Position numbers and translations under genes: made by a program
Part shown: positions 6,163 through 13,550 of the stretch, one piece after another
How positions within the stretch are numbered: position 1 is the stretch's first letter
Layout of the letters: every line of letters starts with the position of its first letter
Assembly (NCBI GenBank): GCA_022707725.1
Contig: JAKJAB010000003.1
Coordinates: 18,676 to 36,171, forward strand
DNA from: Chloroflexota bacterium
Lineage (GTDB): Bacteria > Chloroflexota > Anaerolineae > B4-G1 > SLSP01
Reading direction: 5' to 3'
DNA: 17,496 bases
The notes under the pieces: generated by a model
What the model saw: the letters and a program-made list of their open reading frames with translations, nothing else
Databases searched by the model: none
Told to the model about the DNA's origin: nothing

Positions 6163-6933
6163 ATGCGCCGGGAGTATCCCATTTTGGAATTCGACCCCAC
6201 CCGCGAGGCGATTATCGAGCCGAGCCGGCTGATCCCCCGCCTTGACGTACCCGAACATTGTGTAATCTGCTTCTTCCAGGATGTGCTCACCGAGTTGGTA
6301 GAGTCAGGCCGCGCCACACACATTATCGATGGACGTTCGGAGATGGGCCGCCATCCGCTCTACGAGATCGAGGTGGATGGGCGGCGGGTGGCATTCTTTC
6401 ATCCCGGCGTCGGCGCGCCGTTGGCGGCCGGGCTGCTCGAAGAGACGATCGCGCGCGGTTGCCGCACGTTCATCGCTTGCGGAGGCGCGGGCGTGCTGAA
6501 CAGCGACATCGCCGTCGGACACATCGTCGTCCCCAACGCGGCGGTGCGTGACGAGGGCGTCTCGTACCACTACATACCGCCATCCCGCGAAGCCCGCCCT
6601 TCCCCGCACGCGCTCGCCGCCATCGAGCGCGTGCTCGAACGCCACAAGCTGCCCTACGTCGTCGGCAAGACGTGGACGACCGATGCCTTCTACCGCGAGA
6701 CGCCCGGCAAGGTCAACATGCGTCGCGAGGAAGGTTGCCTGACGGTGGAGATGGAAGCCGCCGCGTTTTTCGCCGTGGCCCAGTTTCGCGGCGTGACTTT
6801 CGGCCAACTGCTCTACGGCGGCGACGATCTCGGCGGCGAGGCGTGGGATGACCGCGATTGGGTCAGTCACAGTTCGGTGCGGGAGAAGCTCTTCTGGTTG
6901 GCGGCGGAAGCCTGCCTGGAGGTCGAGGGATGA
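6163..6933 (+). CDS. Nucleoside phosphorylase (uridine/purine phosphorylase family)
   Basis: A 256-residue cytosolic enzyme that cleaves nucleosides with phosphate to the free base and ribose-1-phosphate. It shows the PNP_UDP_1 fold signature: a phosphate-binding HPGVGAP loop (80-86), ACGGAGVLN (105-113), the GDIVVPNAAVRDEG-like strand at 119-132, and the ribose-binding VEMEAAA (195-201). The C-terminal half carries DDLGGEAWDDRDW (221-233). The Shine-Dalgarno AGGTGA lies 7 nt before the ATG. It is the first gene of a tight three-gene set whose members all act on nucleotides or nucleosides, and its stop overlaps the next start (ATGA). The base preferred (uracil or purine) cannot be decided from sequence alone. 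Confidence 0.88.
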   Translation: MRREYPILEFDPTREAIIEPSRLIPRLDVPEHCVICFFQDVLTELVESGRATHIIDGRSEMGRHPLYEIEVDGRRVAFFHPGVGAPLAAGLLEETIARGCRTFIACGGAGVLNSDIAVGHIVVPNAAVRDEGVSYHYIPPSREARPSPHALAAIERVLERHKLPYVVGKTWTTDAFYRETPGKVNMRREEGCLTVEMEAAAFFAVAQFRGVTFGQLLYGGDDLGGEAWDDRDWVSHSSVREKLFWLAAEACLEVEG

Positions 6934-7511
6934 AAAATATCTGCGTCTACTGTTCGTCGAGCGACGCCGTCGCTCCGATCTACCTGGAGGCGGCGCGCGC
7001 GTTGGGCGCGCAGATGGCCGCGCGCGGCGATACGCTGATCTACGGCGGCGCGAACCTCGGCTTGATGGGCGCGCTCGCGCGGGCCGTTCACGCCGGTGGT
7101 GGGTGCGTCGTCGGCGTGATCCCGCAGGCTTTGCAGGCACGCGGCATCGCCTATGCCATCGCCGACGAGGTCATCATCACCCCGGACTTGCGCGAGCGCA
7201 AAGCGACGATGGAAGCGCGCGCCGACGCCTTCATCGCCCTGCCCGGCGGCCTCGGCACGTTGGAGGAACTGCTGGAAGTCCTCACGTTGCGCCAACTACA
7301 GGTGCACACCAAGCCCATAGTCCTGCTGAACACGGCGAACTACTACGCGCCGTTGTTCGCGCTCTTCGCCCACCTCTACCGCGAGCGATTTGCCAAGCCC
7401 TTCGAGAATCTGTATCACGTTGTGGGCGATGTCGAAGGCATTTTCGACTATTTGGACGCCTACGAACCGTTCCTGGCGCCGAGCAAATGGTTCGCGCCGG
7501 AGGAAAGATGA
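6930..7511 (+). CDS. LOG-family protein (nucleoside 5'-monophosphate phosphoribohydrolase)
   Basis: A 193-residue protein of the Lonely Guy family with a Rossmann-like fold. Characterised members hydrolyse nucleoside or cytokinin 5'-monophosphates to base plus ribose-5-phosphate; many bacterial copies are mislabelled lysine decarboxylases. It begins MKNICVYCSSSDAV, continues with LIYGGANLGLMG (36-47), then DLRERKATM (86-94), then the family signature PGGLGTLEE (105-113). The ATG at 6930 overlaps the phosphorylase TGA and has GGAGG upstream. Longer in-frame starts inside the preceding gene are rejected on this basis. It overlaps the following MazG-like start by ATGA. In bacteria the role is likely in AMP/NMP turnover rather than hormone signalling; that part is inference. 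Confidence 0.92.
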   Translation: MKNICVYCSSSDAVAPIYLEAARALGAQMAARGDTLIYGGANLGLMGALARAVHAGGGCVVGVIPQALQARGIAYAIADEVIITPDLRERKATMEARADAFIALPGGLGTLEELLEVLTLRQLQVHTKPIVLLNTANYYAPLFALFAHLYRERFAKPFENLYHVVGDVEGIFDYLDAYEPFLAPSKWFAPEER

Positions 7512-7816
7512 TTGATCTCCTGGAATTACAACACGCCATTTATGAGAACAAAGTCAACCGGGGCTTCAATGTCACCGACGTAGGGAAAGAAATCGTACTG
7601 ATGGTCGAAGAATTGGGTGAACTGGCCCACGCTTACAAGAACAGCGATAAACTACCTGCGGCCAACATCAGCCACAAAGATGAGATGGTGGATGCCGCAG
7701 GCGGTTTGGTGATCTACTGCCTGGGGCTGTGTGAGATGTTCGGGGTGGACAGCGAAATCGTGCTACATACGATCGTCGAGAACAATCGCATCCGCACGCA
7801 TACTGGCCGGATGTAA
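7508..7816 (+). CDS. MazG-like nucleotide pyrophosphohydrolase
   Basis: A 102-residue all-alpha NTP pyrophosphatase of the MazG-like type, which hydrolyses (d)NTPs to NMP and pyrophosphate using metal-binding acidic residues. The first acidic cluster is E34-E35-x-x-E38 in VEELGELAHA. The second is D58-E59-x-x-D62 in KDEMVDAAGG. Single-domain length fits the small MazG-like proteins. The ATG at 7508 overlaps the LOG stop (ATGA) and has GGAGGAAAG upstream. As last gene of the operon it would feed NMPs to the LOG enzyme. Whether it prefers canonical or damaged NTPs is unknown. Confidence 0.88.
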   Translation: MIDLLELQHAIYENKVNRGFNVTDVGKEIVLMVEELGELAHAYKNSDKLPAANISHKDEMVDAAGGLVIYCLGLCEMFGVDSEIVLHTIVENNRIRTHTGRM

Positions 7817-7836
7817 AGAGTGCTTTTCACAAGAAA

Positions 7837-7864
7837 ATCCCCCGACTTGCTCAAGTCGGAGGAT
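7837..7864 (-). terminator. Intrinsic terminator of tRNA-Arg
   Basis: A 7-bp stem (CCGACTT with AAGTCGG, loop GCTC, arms 7842-7848 and 7853-7859) extends after one mismatch by four pairs. On the minus strand it is followed by TTTTCTT. On the plus strand no T-tract follows, so it serves the minus-strand tRNA and not the MazG operon. Confidence 0.75.
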
Positions 7865-7878
7865 ATATCCAGAGAGAA

Positions 7879-7952
7879 TACCCCCATCTGGATTCGAACC
7901 AGAAACCTAGAGATTAGAAGTCTCTCGCACTATCCATTTGTGCTATGGGGGC
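7879..7952 (-). tRNA. tRNA-Arg(TCT)
   Basis: A 74-nt cloverleaf folds fully: acceptor GCCCCCA with TGGGGGT (first pair G-U), D stem GCAC/GTGC, anticodon stem AGAGA/TCTCT with loop CTTCTAA, variable loop AGGTT, and T stem TCTGG/CCAGA with loop TTCGAAT. The anticodon TCT (plus positions 7916-7918) reads AGA/AGG arginine codons. CCA is not encoded and must be added enzymatically. The tRNA is antisense to the upstream operon and is followed by its own terminator. Confidence 0.96.
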
Positions 7953-7974
7953 GTGGATAAGCATAAGCTTTTGG

Positions 7975-8421
7975 CTACTCAATCACCGGGCGCAAGCCCT
8001 TACGGACGGTACTACCCGAAAGCACCCTCAGCACCTGCTCCGACGTATGCCCCACCAGTGGCGCTAACGCGCGCGGCGTGAGTGGATGGTTGCCGTTGCT
8101 CAAGAAAACGCGGAAGATCGCCTCGAGCAGGGTCGGTGCTTGCATGATGTAACCGGGATCCTTGCTGCACCGTGTGGCAATCAGATATTGCAGACCCTCA
8201 ACCTGCTGAACCTCACCGGTTTCCCAGTCGATCAAGTCAATCCTGTCCCCAAGACGTTGTCCGGCGTAGAGTTCGCGCAATTCCGGCGAGAGATGCTGCA
8301 GCAATTGCACGTTCAAGTCAAGGCCCTGCTCTGTCCACCAATTGTAGTCGATGTGAAACGGTGTGTCCAATGCTGGCTTGATAAAGCGCGCCAAAACGGG
8401 AACAGGGGGTAATGTCGGCAT
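7975..8421 (-). CDS. Uncharacterised protein, 148 aa, possible C-terminal winged helix
   Basis: I do not recognise this family. The 148-residue protein is soluble, without signal peptide or membrane helix. Its middle has an aromatic segment (FHIDYNWW, 22-29) and an acidic stretch (DRIDLIDWETGEVQQVE). Residues about 113-143 (PLTPRALAPLVGHTSEQVLRVLSG then a basic VRKGLRP wing) look like a helix-turn-helix or winged helix. The ATG at 8421 overlaps the upstream stop as TAATG and has GGAGAGAG upstream, so its translation is coupled to the 519-aa partner. A longer start at 8445 is rejected. Both proteins may share one task. Confidence 0.75.
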   Translation of the reverse strand: MPTLPPVPVLARFIKPALDTPFHIDYNWWTEQGLDLNVQLLQHLSPELRELYAGQRLGDRIDLIDWETGEVQQVEGLQYLIATRCSKDPGYIMQAPTLLEAIFRVFLSNGNHPLTPRALAPLVGHTSEQVLRVLSGSTVRKGLRPVIE

Positions 8422-9980
8422 TAGCTCTCTCCTCGATAAGCCCAATAGTTATCCCCCAGCGACACGTACCGCGACGACGTCGCCAACACAGCGAGCATCG
8501 GCGCCGGGGGAACGCGCCGCAACAGGTTCAATACACTGTACAGCGTCATCGCATGGACGGCGCGCTGCAAACTCAAACCGGCCAAACCGTTGAAAATCTG
8601 CTCCAGCAAGCTCTCCAGCGACACCCGCTGAAGTTGCTGCGCCAGCGCATCCACCGCGTTGGGATCCGGCACGGCAACCGTCGCCAGTTCGTCGAACTCA
8701 CACGCCACCGGGATGCGCGTCACCTCGAACAGAACCTGCCCGCTTTCGGTCGTCACAGTGCGCAGCCACTCGCGGCGCTTGGATTTGATCGTGCGCAGAT
8801 TCACTTGAATAACGCCTGGTTCATCGCCGCGTGCAAGATCGACGAAGACACCCACGCTGGCGCCAAGCCTTTTATACCATTCGGCCAAACCGTAGACGTA
8901 GCGACCACTGCGCACCACCCAGCCAGGGAAGGTCTGTTTGGTCGTCATGTCCATAAACGTGAAGCGGATGCGATCGGTCACCCGCGCGGTGGGGAAAAGC
9001 TGCGCCACCTGCGGCGACAACGGGAGCGTACCGCTACGCCAATGCGGATAGTTGAGCACCACGGTCACCGTATCGGCGGGTTGAACGGGGTACTGAATAT
9101 CCGACCACTCGTCATCTATCTGACGTTCCAAGGCCAGCATCGTCTCTTCTAACAGACTGCGGTTGTAAGGGATGGGCATATAGCGCAACGGCTGCGGCAC
9201 TTCGAGCACGCCCTGTGGCTCCATCTGCCGGAGGTGCCACAGCGCATAGCCTGCTGGCCCCACTTCGTCAAAACGCCGGTCGTGCAGCAGGGCGTATTCG
9301 AGCGAGAAGAGCTGCAAGGGTCGCGAAATTTCTGTCGGGACTTCCATCTCGGCGAGTAGTTCATCCGTGCGCAGCGGACCACCACCTGCCATATCCAGCA
9401 ACGCCTCAGCGATATTCAACTGCCCGGCCGGGATATCCATCACCAGATCGCGCAAGAACCACTGCTCCCCCACGCTGAGGAATTGCACGTTCTTCTCTAA
9501 CGCCGAACGCAGCACCGCCTTGATCTTTTCGCCGTGACGGCTGTAGATTTCATCTGGAGCCACGTTCTTGGAAGGCAAATAGGTGGCCTGGTTCAATGGA
9601 TGATCGCGCATCAACGCCGCCGTAAACTCGCGTATGGTTCCGCTTTCCATCCGCACTTTGATGACAAAGAATGCATCGTACTCGGGGTTATGGCCGGGTC
9701 GCACCTCAATCACTTCGCCCAACAGGTTGTTGAGATGCGGGAAAATGATCTTTTCGCCGACGGTGTAACTGTCTCCGGGACGATAGATGCTGCCCTGGGC
9801 CAAAGTATCCTCGATCAACGCCACCATCTGCTGGTGACGCGCGCGGATGACTTCTTGCGCCAACTGGTCGATGGTTTGGGGACGCTCCGTCTCGACAAGA
9901 AAGTTGGTGATATACTCCAGATCATTTGGTAAGATGGAGAACTGTTCCCAATATTGGTCATTCTGCACGGTACTACTCAT
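8421..9980 (-). CDS. Uncharacterised protein, 519 aa, possible winged-helix modules
   Basis: A long soluble protein of unknown function with coding-quality codon use throughout. The N-terminus (YWEQFSILPNDLEYITNFLVE, then QTIDQLAQEVIRAR) looks like a helical or winged-helix domain. A beta-rich region follows (YTVGEKIIFPHLNNLLGEVIEV, VIKVRMESGTIREF). A central segment contains paired motifs ending GPAGYALWHLRQ. The last 60 residues end in YVSLGDNYWAYRG, which resembles the wing strand of HARE-HTH or RNA polymerase delta-type modules. I see no catalytic motif. The start at 9980 was chosen for its GAGAGG site and position after the promoter at 10021-10049; 10049 is upstream of the promoter start and is rejected. 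It forms an operon with the 148-aa gene, probably DNA- or RNA-associated, but that is inference only. Confidence 0.75.
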   Translation of the reverse strand: MSSTVQNDQYWEQFSILPNDLEYITNFLVETERPQTIDQLAQEVIRARHQQMVALIEDTLAQGSIYRPGDSYTVGEKIIFPHLNNLLGEVIEVRPGHNPEYDAFFVIKVRMESGTIREFTAALMRDHPLNQATYLPSKNVAPDEIYSRHGEKIKAVLRSALEKNVQFLSVGEQWFLRDLVMDIPAGQLNIAEALLDMAGGGPLRTDELLAEMEVPTEISRPLQLFSLEYALLHDRRFDEVGPAGYALWHLRQMEPQGVLEVPQPLRYMPIPYNRSLLEETMLALERQIDDEWSDIQYPVQPADTVTVVLNYPHWRSGTLPLSPQVAQLFPTARVTDRIRFTFMDMTTKQTFPGWVVRSGRYVYGLAEWYKRLGASVGVFVDLARGDEPGVIQVNLRTIKSKRREWLRTVTTESGQVLFEVTRIPVACEFDELATVAVPDPNAVDALAQQLQRVSLESLLEQIFNGLAGLSLQRAVHAMTLYSVLNLLRRVPPAPMLAVLATSSRYVSLGDNYWAYRGES

Positions 9981-9993
9981 AAGCCTCTCGATT

Positions 9994-10039
9994 CCTGTAT
10001 GCTGACTATCAAACGTTTTGATTATACCAGGAATACAGG
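9994..10039. repeat. Inverted repeat CCTGTAT-N32-ATACAGG around the minus promoter
   Basis: Arms at 9994-10000 and 10033-10039 bracket the -10 and start of the minus-strand promoter. A near-palindrome (TCAAACGTTTTGA, 10009-10021) lies between them at the predicted start site. Possible operator structure. Confidence 0.4.
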
Positions 10040-10049
10040 GGTTTGACAA
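10021..10049 (-). promoter_or_regulatory. Strong promoter of the 519/148-aa gene pair
   Basis: On the minus strand TTGTCA (10049-10044) and TATAAT (10026-10021) are separated by 17 bp, with a TGG extension of the -10. The start is predicted near 10014, leaving a leader of about 33 nt. The -35 overlaps the TTGACA of the divergent plus-strand promoter. Confidence 0.75.
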
Positions 10050-10083
10050 ATATCCTTTTTTAACGAAACTATCGTTGGATATT
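10043..10083 (+). promoter_or_regulatory. Divergent promoter region with nested dyad, upstream of the DUF2007-like gene
   Basis: TTGACA at 10043-10048 is followed by a poor -10 (AACTAT at 18 bp spacing). Immediately after the -35 is a nested dyad. AATATCC (10049-10055) pairs with GGATATT (10077-10083), and AACGA (10062-10066) pairs with TCGTT (10072-10076). A run of six T separates the left arms. The dyad covers the -10/start region as a repressor operator would. Confidence 0.4.
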
Positions 10084-10125
10084 AAATTTTGGATTTTGGA
10101 CTGTTACTTGGCGGAGGGGAGAACT

Positions 10126-10407
10126 ATGGCGCAAAAGGAAAAACACACCGGATTGGTCACGGTCTACGTCGCCCAGGGAATATTGCGCGCCATGGTGGTG
10201 CGTGGCGCACTGGAAACTGCCGGGATTCCGGTCATCCTCACTTATGAATCGGTGGGACCGGTGATCGGGCTGACCGTGGACGGCATCGGGCGAGTCGAAG
10301 TGCGCGTGCCGTTGGAATGGGAGGCCGAGGCGCGGGATTTGCTCGATGCGCAGCCGCGTACCGGTGAGGCCTACGGCGTCCCGGAGAACGACGAAGCGGA
10401 TGATTGA
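10126..10407 (+). CDS. DUF2007-like small protein (putative signal-transducing domain)
   Basis: A 93-residue soluble protein. Residues 9-75 (LVTVYVAQGILRAMVVRGALETAG, then VEVRVPLEWEAEARDLLD) match the alpha-beta DUF2007 pattern, in which a short strand, a helix choosing among sequence positions, and a final VxVPxxxxxxARxLL strand-helix form a small ferredoxin-like unit; the biochemical role of this family is not established. The acidic tail ends ENDEADD. The ATG at 10126 has GGAGGGGAG upstream; a longer frame from 10018 crosses the divergent promoter and is rejected. Its last 8 bp overlap the start of trmFO, so the two are co-expressed. Confidence 0.75.
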   Translation: MAQKEKHTGLVTVYVAQGILRAMVVRGALETAGIPVILTYESVGPVIGLTVDGIGRVEVRVPLEWEAEARDLLDAQPRTGEAYGVPENDEADD

Positions 10408-11728
10408 GCGTGTTACGGTTGTCGGCGGCGGGCTGGCCGGGAGCGAGGCCGCCTGGCAAGTGGCCTGCCGCGACATCCCCGTGCGGCTGTACGAGATGCG
10501 GCCACACACGTCCACGCCCGCGCACACCGGTGGCGACCTCGCTGAACTGGTGTGCTCCAATTCACTCGGCTCCGATCTGCCGGACCGGGCACCTGGACTG
10601 CTCAAGGCGGAACTGCGCCGGCTTGGGTCATTACTGATCGAAGTCGCCGATGCGCAGCGTGTCCCCGCCGGCGGCGCGCTTGCCGTAGACCGCGAGGGCT
10701 TCGCGGCAGAAGTCACGCAGCGCATCACAGTTCATCCGCGCATCACCCTCATTCGCGAGGAGGCGACGGCGCTGCCGGAGGGGCTGGCGATCATTGCCAG
10801 CGGGCCACTCACGGCAGACCGGCTCGCAGCGGCCATCCGCGAACATACGGGCAGCGCCGCGCTCGCCTTCTACGACGCCATCGCCCCCATCGTCGAGATC
10901 GACTCCATCAATTTCGACGTCGCCTTCCGTGCCTCGCGCTACGGTCGGGGTGAAGCGGACGAGGGTGACTACATCAATTGTCCGCTGGACGAAGAGGCAT
11001 ATCACCGCTTTATTGCGGCTTTGCTCAGCGCAGAACGCATCCCCTTGCGCGATTTCGAACGCGACGATCCGCACTTCTTCGAAGCGTGCCTGCCGGTTGA
11101 AGTGCTGGCGGCGCGCGGGCCACAGGCGCTGGCCTTCGGGCCGCTGCGCCCCGTTGGCTTACACGATCCACACACTGGACGGCGACCTTATGCTGTCGTC
11201 CAACTGCGACAGGATAACGCTGCCGGGACGCTCTACAACCTGGTCGGGTTCCAGACCAATCTCAAGTACGGCGAACAGGAACGCGTGTTGCGGCTGATCC
11301 CCGGTTTGGAAAACGCGCGCTTCGTGCGCTACGGGTCGATGCACCGCAACACGTACCTCAACGCGCCCGCGCTGTTGGCCCCCACGCTCCAAATGCGCGT
11401 CCAGCCGAACCTGTTCTTCGCCGGGCAGATTGCCGGATTGGAGGGTTACGCGGGGAACATCGCCGGGGGATGGCTGGCCGGGGTGAATGTGGCGCGGCTG
11501 GCGCGCGGGCTGCCCTTGCTCACGCCCCCGCCAGAAACGATGATCGGCGCGCTGATGCACTACATCACACGCGCCGATCCGGCCACGTTCCAACCGATGA
11601 AAGCCAACTTCGGCCTGCTGCCGCCGCTCGACACACGCACGCGCGGCAAACGTGCCCGCGGCGCCGCCCACGCTGAACGCGCGCTAGCCTGCCTGGAGCA
11701 GTGGAGCGCCAAACATCACCCACTGTGA
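10400..11728 (+). CDS. trmFO: Folate/FAD-dependent tRNA (uracil-54-C5)-methyltransferase
   Basis: A 442-residue flavoenzyme that methylates U54 in the T loop of tRNA, taking carbon from methylenetetrahydrofolate and electrons from FADH2. The N-terminal FAD-binding motif is VTVVGGGLAGSEAAWQ (residues 4-19), followed by YEMRP at 29-33. The AELVCSNSLGSDL segment carries a conserved cysteine. The FFAGQIAGLEGYAGNIAGGWLAGVNVARL segment near the C-terminus is the second FAD contact. Length matches the family. The start at 10400 gives the canonical N-terminus and overlaps the previous gene by 8 bp; the Shine-Dalgarno is weak and distant (GGAG), suggesting coupled translation. It converges on htrA, and the 89 bp between them hold no clear T-tailed terminator. 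Confidence 0.95.
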   Translation: MIERVTVVGGGLAGSEAAWQVACRDIPVRLYEMRPHTSTPAHTGGDLAELVCSNSLGSDLPDRAPGLLKAELRRLGSLLIEVADAQRVPAGGALAVDREGFAAEVTQRITVHPRITLIREEATALPEGLAIIASGPLTADRLAAAIREHTGSAALAFYDAIAPIVEIDSINFDVAFRASRYGRGEADEGDYINCPLDEEAYHRFIAALLSAERIPLRDFERDDPHFFEACLPVEVLAARGPQALAFGPLRPVGLHDPHTGRRPYAVVQLRQDNAAGTLYNLVGFQTNLKYGEQERVLRLIPGLENARFVRYGSMHRNTYLNAPALLAPTLQMRVQPNLFFAGQIAGLEGYAGNIAGGWLAGVNVARLARGLPLLTPPPETMIGALMHYITRADPATFQPMKANFGLLPPLDTRTRGKRARGAAHAERALACLEQWSAKHHPL

Positions 11729-11817
11729 CCACCCCCGCCGTGGCCAATCTCCGACCGCGCCACCCCAAGCTCAAGCCCGGGCGAGCACGGTCAGGAGACT
11801 GGCCCGAGCATAACGCT

Positions 11818-13011
11818 CTAGGATTCCGGACGCTCGCCCAACGCCAACGGCAGCGTCAGTTCCTTGCCATCGCGCAGCACCGTGACCTGAATCGTCTCAC
11901 CGGGGCGGGTATTCGTCTCCAGATAGGCGATCAACTTACTCGAGCTGGTAATTACGACGCCGTCAATCGCCACGATGACGTCACCGCCAACCATGATGTT
12001 CCCATACGGCGTGCTGACGCTGCGGTTGCCACCTCGCAACCCCGCTTTAGCGGCCGGCGTATTCGATTCCACGTTCAAAATGAGCACCCCCCGGTCGGGA
12101 ACCTCGGCGCCCAATTCGGCGAAGGAGGCCGCTAACTGTTTGCTCAAGCTGACGGGGAAAAAGCGCACACCCATCCACGGATGACGGTAGCGACCCTCGC
12201 TGATCAGTTCAGGTACAACCCGCTGCACGGTATTGGCCGGGATGGCAAAGCCGATGCCGGCGTTCGCCTGGCTGGGGCTGACGATCTGCGCGTTCACGCC
12301 GATCACCCGCCCCTGGAGATCGAGCAGCGGACCGCCGGAATTGCCGGGATTGATAGCCGCGTCGGTCTGGATGGCCTCGCCGATGTAGCGTCCGTCCGGA
12401 CTTTCGATGACCCGCCCCAGGCTGCTGATCACGCCGAATGTTACCGTTTGACCCAGGCCGAAGGGGTTGCCGATCGCCACTACAAACTGCCCCACGCGGA
12501 TCACATCCGAATCGCCCAGCGGGACGGGACGCAGCGGGTAATCTCCAGCGTCAATCTTGATCACCGCCAGATCATACGTGGAATCTGAGCCGACAACGGT
12601 TCCGGCAAAGGTAGCGCCATCAGCAAACGTGACCTGAATCTCCTGGGCGTTCTCGATCACGTGATAGTTAGTGACGATGCGTCCTTGCGCATCATAGACA
12701 AAGCCGGACCCGCTGCCCTCGCGGGGAACGGCGTTGAAGAAGTAATCATAGCCTATGGAGGTGACGGAGATGTTGACCACCGCATCGCCCACTGCACTGT
12801 AGACTGCCTCCACCTGCGTCTCCAATTGCGTGATCGCGCCATCCGGCGGCGCAACGGCCCACGACGTCGGCGTTGGCAAGGCAGAGGTCGTCGCCTCCAC
12901 AAGCGGCGTTGGGGTGACTGCGGTGGGCGTCAACGTCTGCAAAGCGAGGCAGCCAAGCGATGTCGCCAGTAGCAACGAAATACTGACCATTACGTAGAGT
13001 TTTCGCTTCAT
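11818..13011 (-). CDS. HtrA/DegP-like serine protease with PDZ domain, membrane-anchored
   Basis: A 397-residue extracytoplasmic trypsin-like protease of the S1C/HtrA type, acting in quality control of exported proteins. The N-terminus is a signal (MKRKLYVMVSISLLLATSLGC) that either lipidates Cys21 (the lipobox S-L-G-C is imperfect at -3) or stays as a membrane anchor. A Thr/Pro-rich linker (about 30-55) follows. The catalytic triad is His117 in TNYHVIEN, Asp147 in STYDLAVIK and Ser225 in PGNSGGPL. The oxyanion glycine and the GIGFAIP strand are intact. One PDZ domain occupies about residues 280-397. The ATG at 13011 has GAGGAGGG; an in-frame TTG five codons upstream is rejected. It is last in the dnaK-grpE-dnaJ-usp direction, fitting a stress-response role. 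Confidence 0.93.
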   Translation of the reverse strand: MKRKLYVMVSISLLLATSLGCLALQTLTPTAVTPTPLVEATTSALPTPTSWAVAPPDGAITQLETQVEAVYSAVGDAVVNISVTSIGYDYFFNAVPREGSGSGFVYDAQGRIVTNYHVIENAQEIQVTFADGATFAGTVVGSDSTYDLAVIKIDAGDYPLRPVPLGDSDVIRVGQFVVAIGNPFGLGQTVTFGVISSLGRVIESPDGRYIGEAIQTDAAINPGNSGGPLLDLQGRVIGVNAQIVSPSQANAGIGFAIPANTVQRVVPELISEGRYRHPWMGVRFFPVSLSKQLAASFAELGAEVPDRGVLILNVESNTPAAKAGLRGGNRSVSTPYGNIMVGGDVIVAIDGVVITSSSKLIAYLETNTRPGETIQVTVLRDGKELTLPLALGERPES

Positions 13012-13029
13012 CGTCCCTCCTCTCAATGG

Positions 13030-13085
13030 GGATTAGGAATCAGGAATTGGGGATCAGGAATCAGTCCCCTAATCCCCAATCCCCA
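13030..13085. repeat. Heptad repeat array that reverses orientation in phase
   Basis: Eight 7-bp units run without a gap: GGATTAG, GAATCAG, GAATTGG, GGATCAG and GAATCAG (13030-13064), then TCCCCTA, ATCCCCA and ATCCCCA (13065-13085). The second group is roughly the reverse complement of the first, so a hairpin can form (GGGGATTAGG at 13028-13037 with CCTAATCCCC at 13068-13077). The array lies between usp and htrA. The CCCCA(A/G)T form recalls cyanobacterial STRR heptamers. Confidence 0.75.
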
Positions 13086-13100
13086 GTTACCGTTACCCAC

Positions 13101-13520
13101 TTATGGCACCAGGAAAACCGGGCAGCGCGCGTAGCGCAGTACCTCGGTGCTGACGTCGCCCAGCAGAATATCGGTCACATTGGACGGCCCGCGCGTTCCC
13201 AGGACGATCAACGACGCCTTCTCATCCTGCGCCGTCTCCAGGATCGTTTTAGCAGGGGCGCCCGACTGGATGACCCCCACCGCCAAAATGCCGGATTTCT
13301 GGAGATGCTCGACCGTGTCGTTGACCACTTCCTGAGCCACTGCCTCCAGTTGTTGCAGCAACAGCTCGTAACCCTGGGTTGCCAGGTAACGCTCCGGCGG
13401 TTCGTAGACGTGCAAAACCACGACTTCGGCGCTCTCCGTTCGCGCGATGTGTTCCAGATACAACAACGCGCGTTCCGCAGCCGGTGTGGCGTTATGCGCA
13501 AAGAGTATGCGTTTGAACAT
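13101..13520 (-). CDS. Universal stress protein (UspA family)
   Basis: A 139-residue single-domain Usp with the alpha/beta adenine-nucleotide-binding fold. The N-terminal strand FKRILFAHNATPAAERAL is typical. The C-terminal ATP-binding signature G-x2-G-x9-G-x-x-S is visible as GTRGPSNVTDILLGDVS (108-124), then a CPVFLVP end. Intact glycines suggest an ATP-binding member. The ATG at 13520 has AAGGAGG 9 nt upstream. It follows the dnaJ-like gene after 94 bp and precedes htrA, all on the minus strand, so it is probably part of a stress cluster. Its partner or trigger is unknown. Confidence 0.93.
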   Translation of the reverse strand: MFKRILFAHNATPAAERALLYLEHIARTESAEVVVLHVYEPPERYLATQGYELLLQQLEAVAQEVVNDTVEHLQKSGILAVGVIQSGAPAKTILETAQDEKASLIVLGTRGPSNVTDILLGDVSTEVLRYARCPVFLVP

Positions 13521-13550
13521 TGTATCAGTCCTCCTTCAAGAACAAACTAC

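Noticed and set aside
11769..11786. GCTC-GCCCGGGC-GAGC dyad between trmFO and htrA as a terminator
   Set aside because: It is an imperfect GC palindrome with no T-tract on either side.
13030..13085. A CRISPR array
   Set aside because: The units are 7 bp with no spacers, and no cas genes are present.
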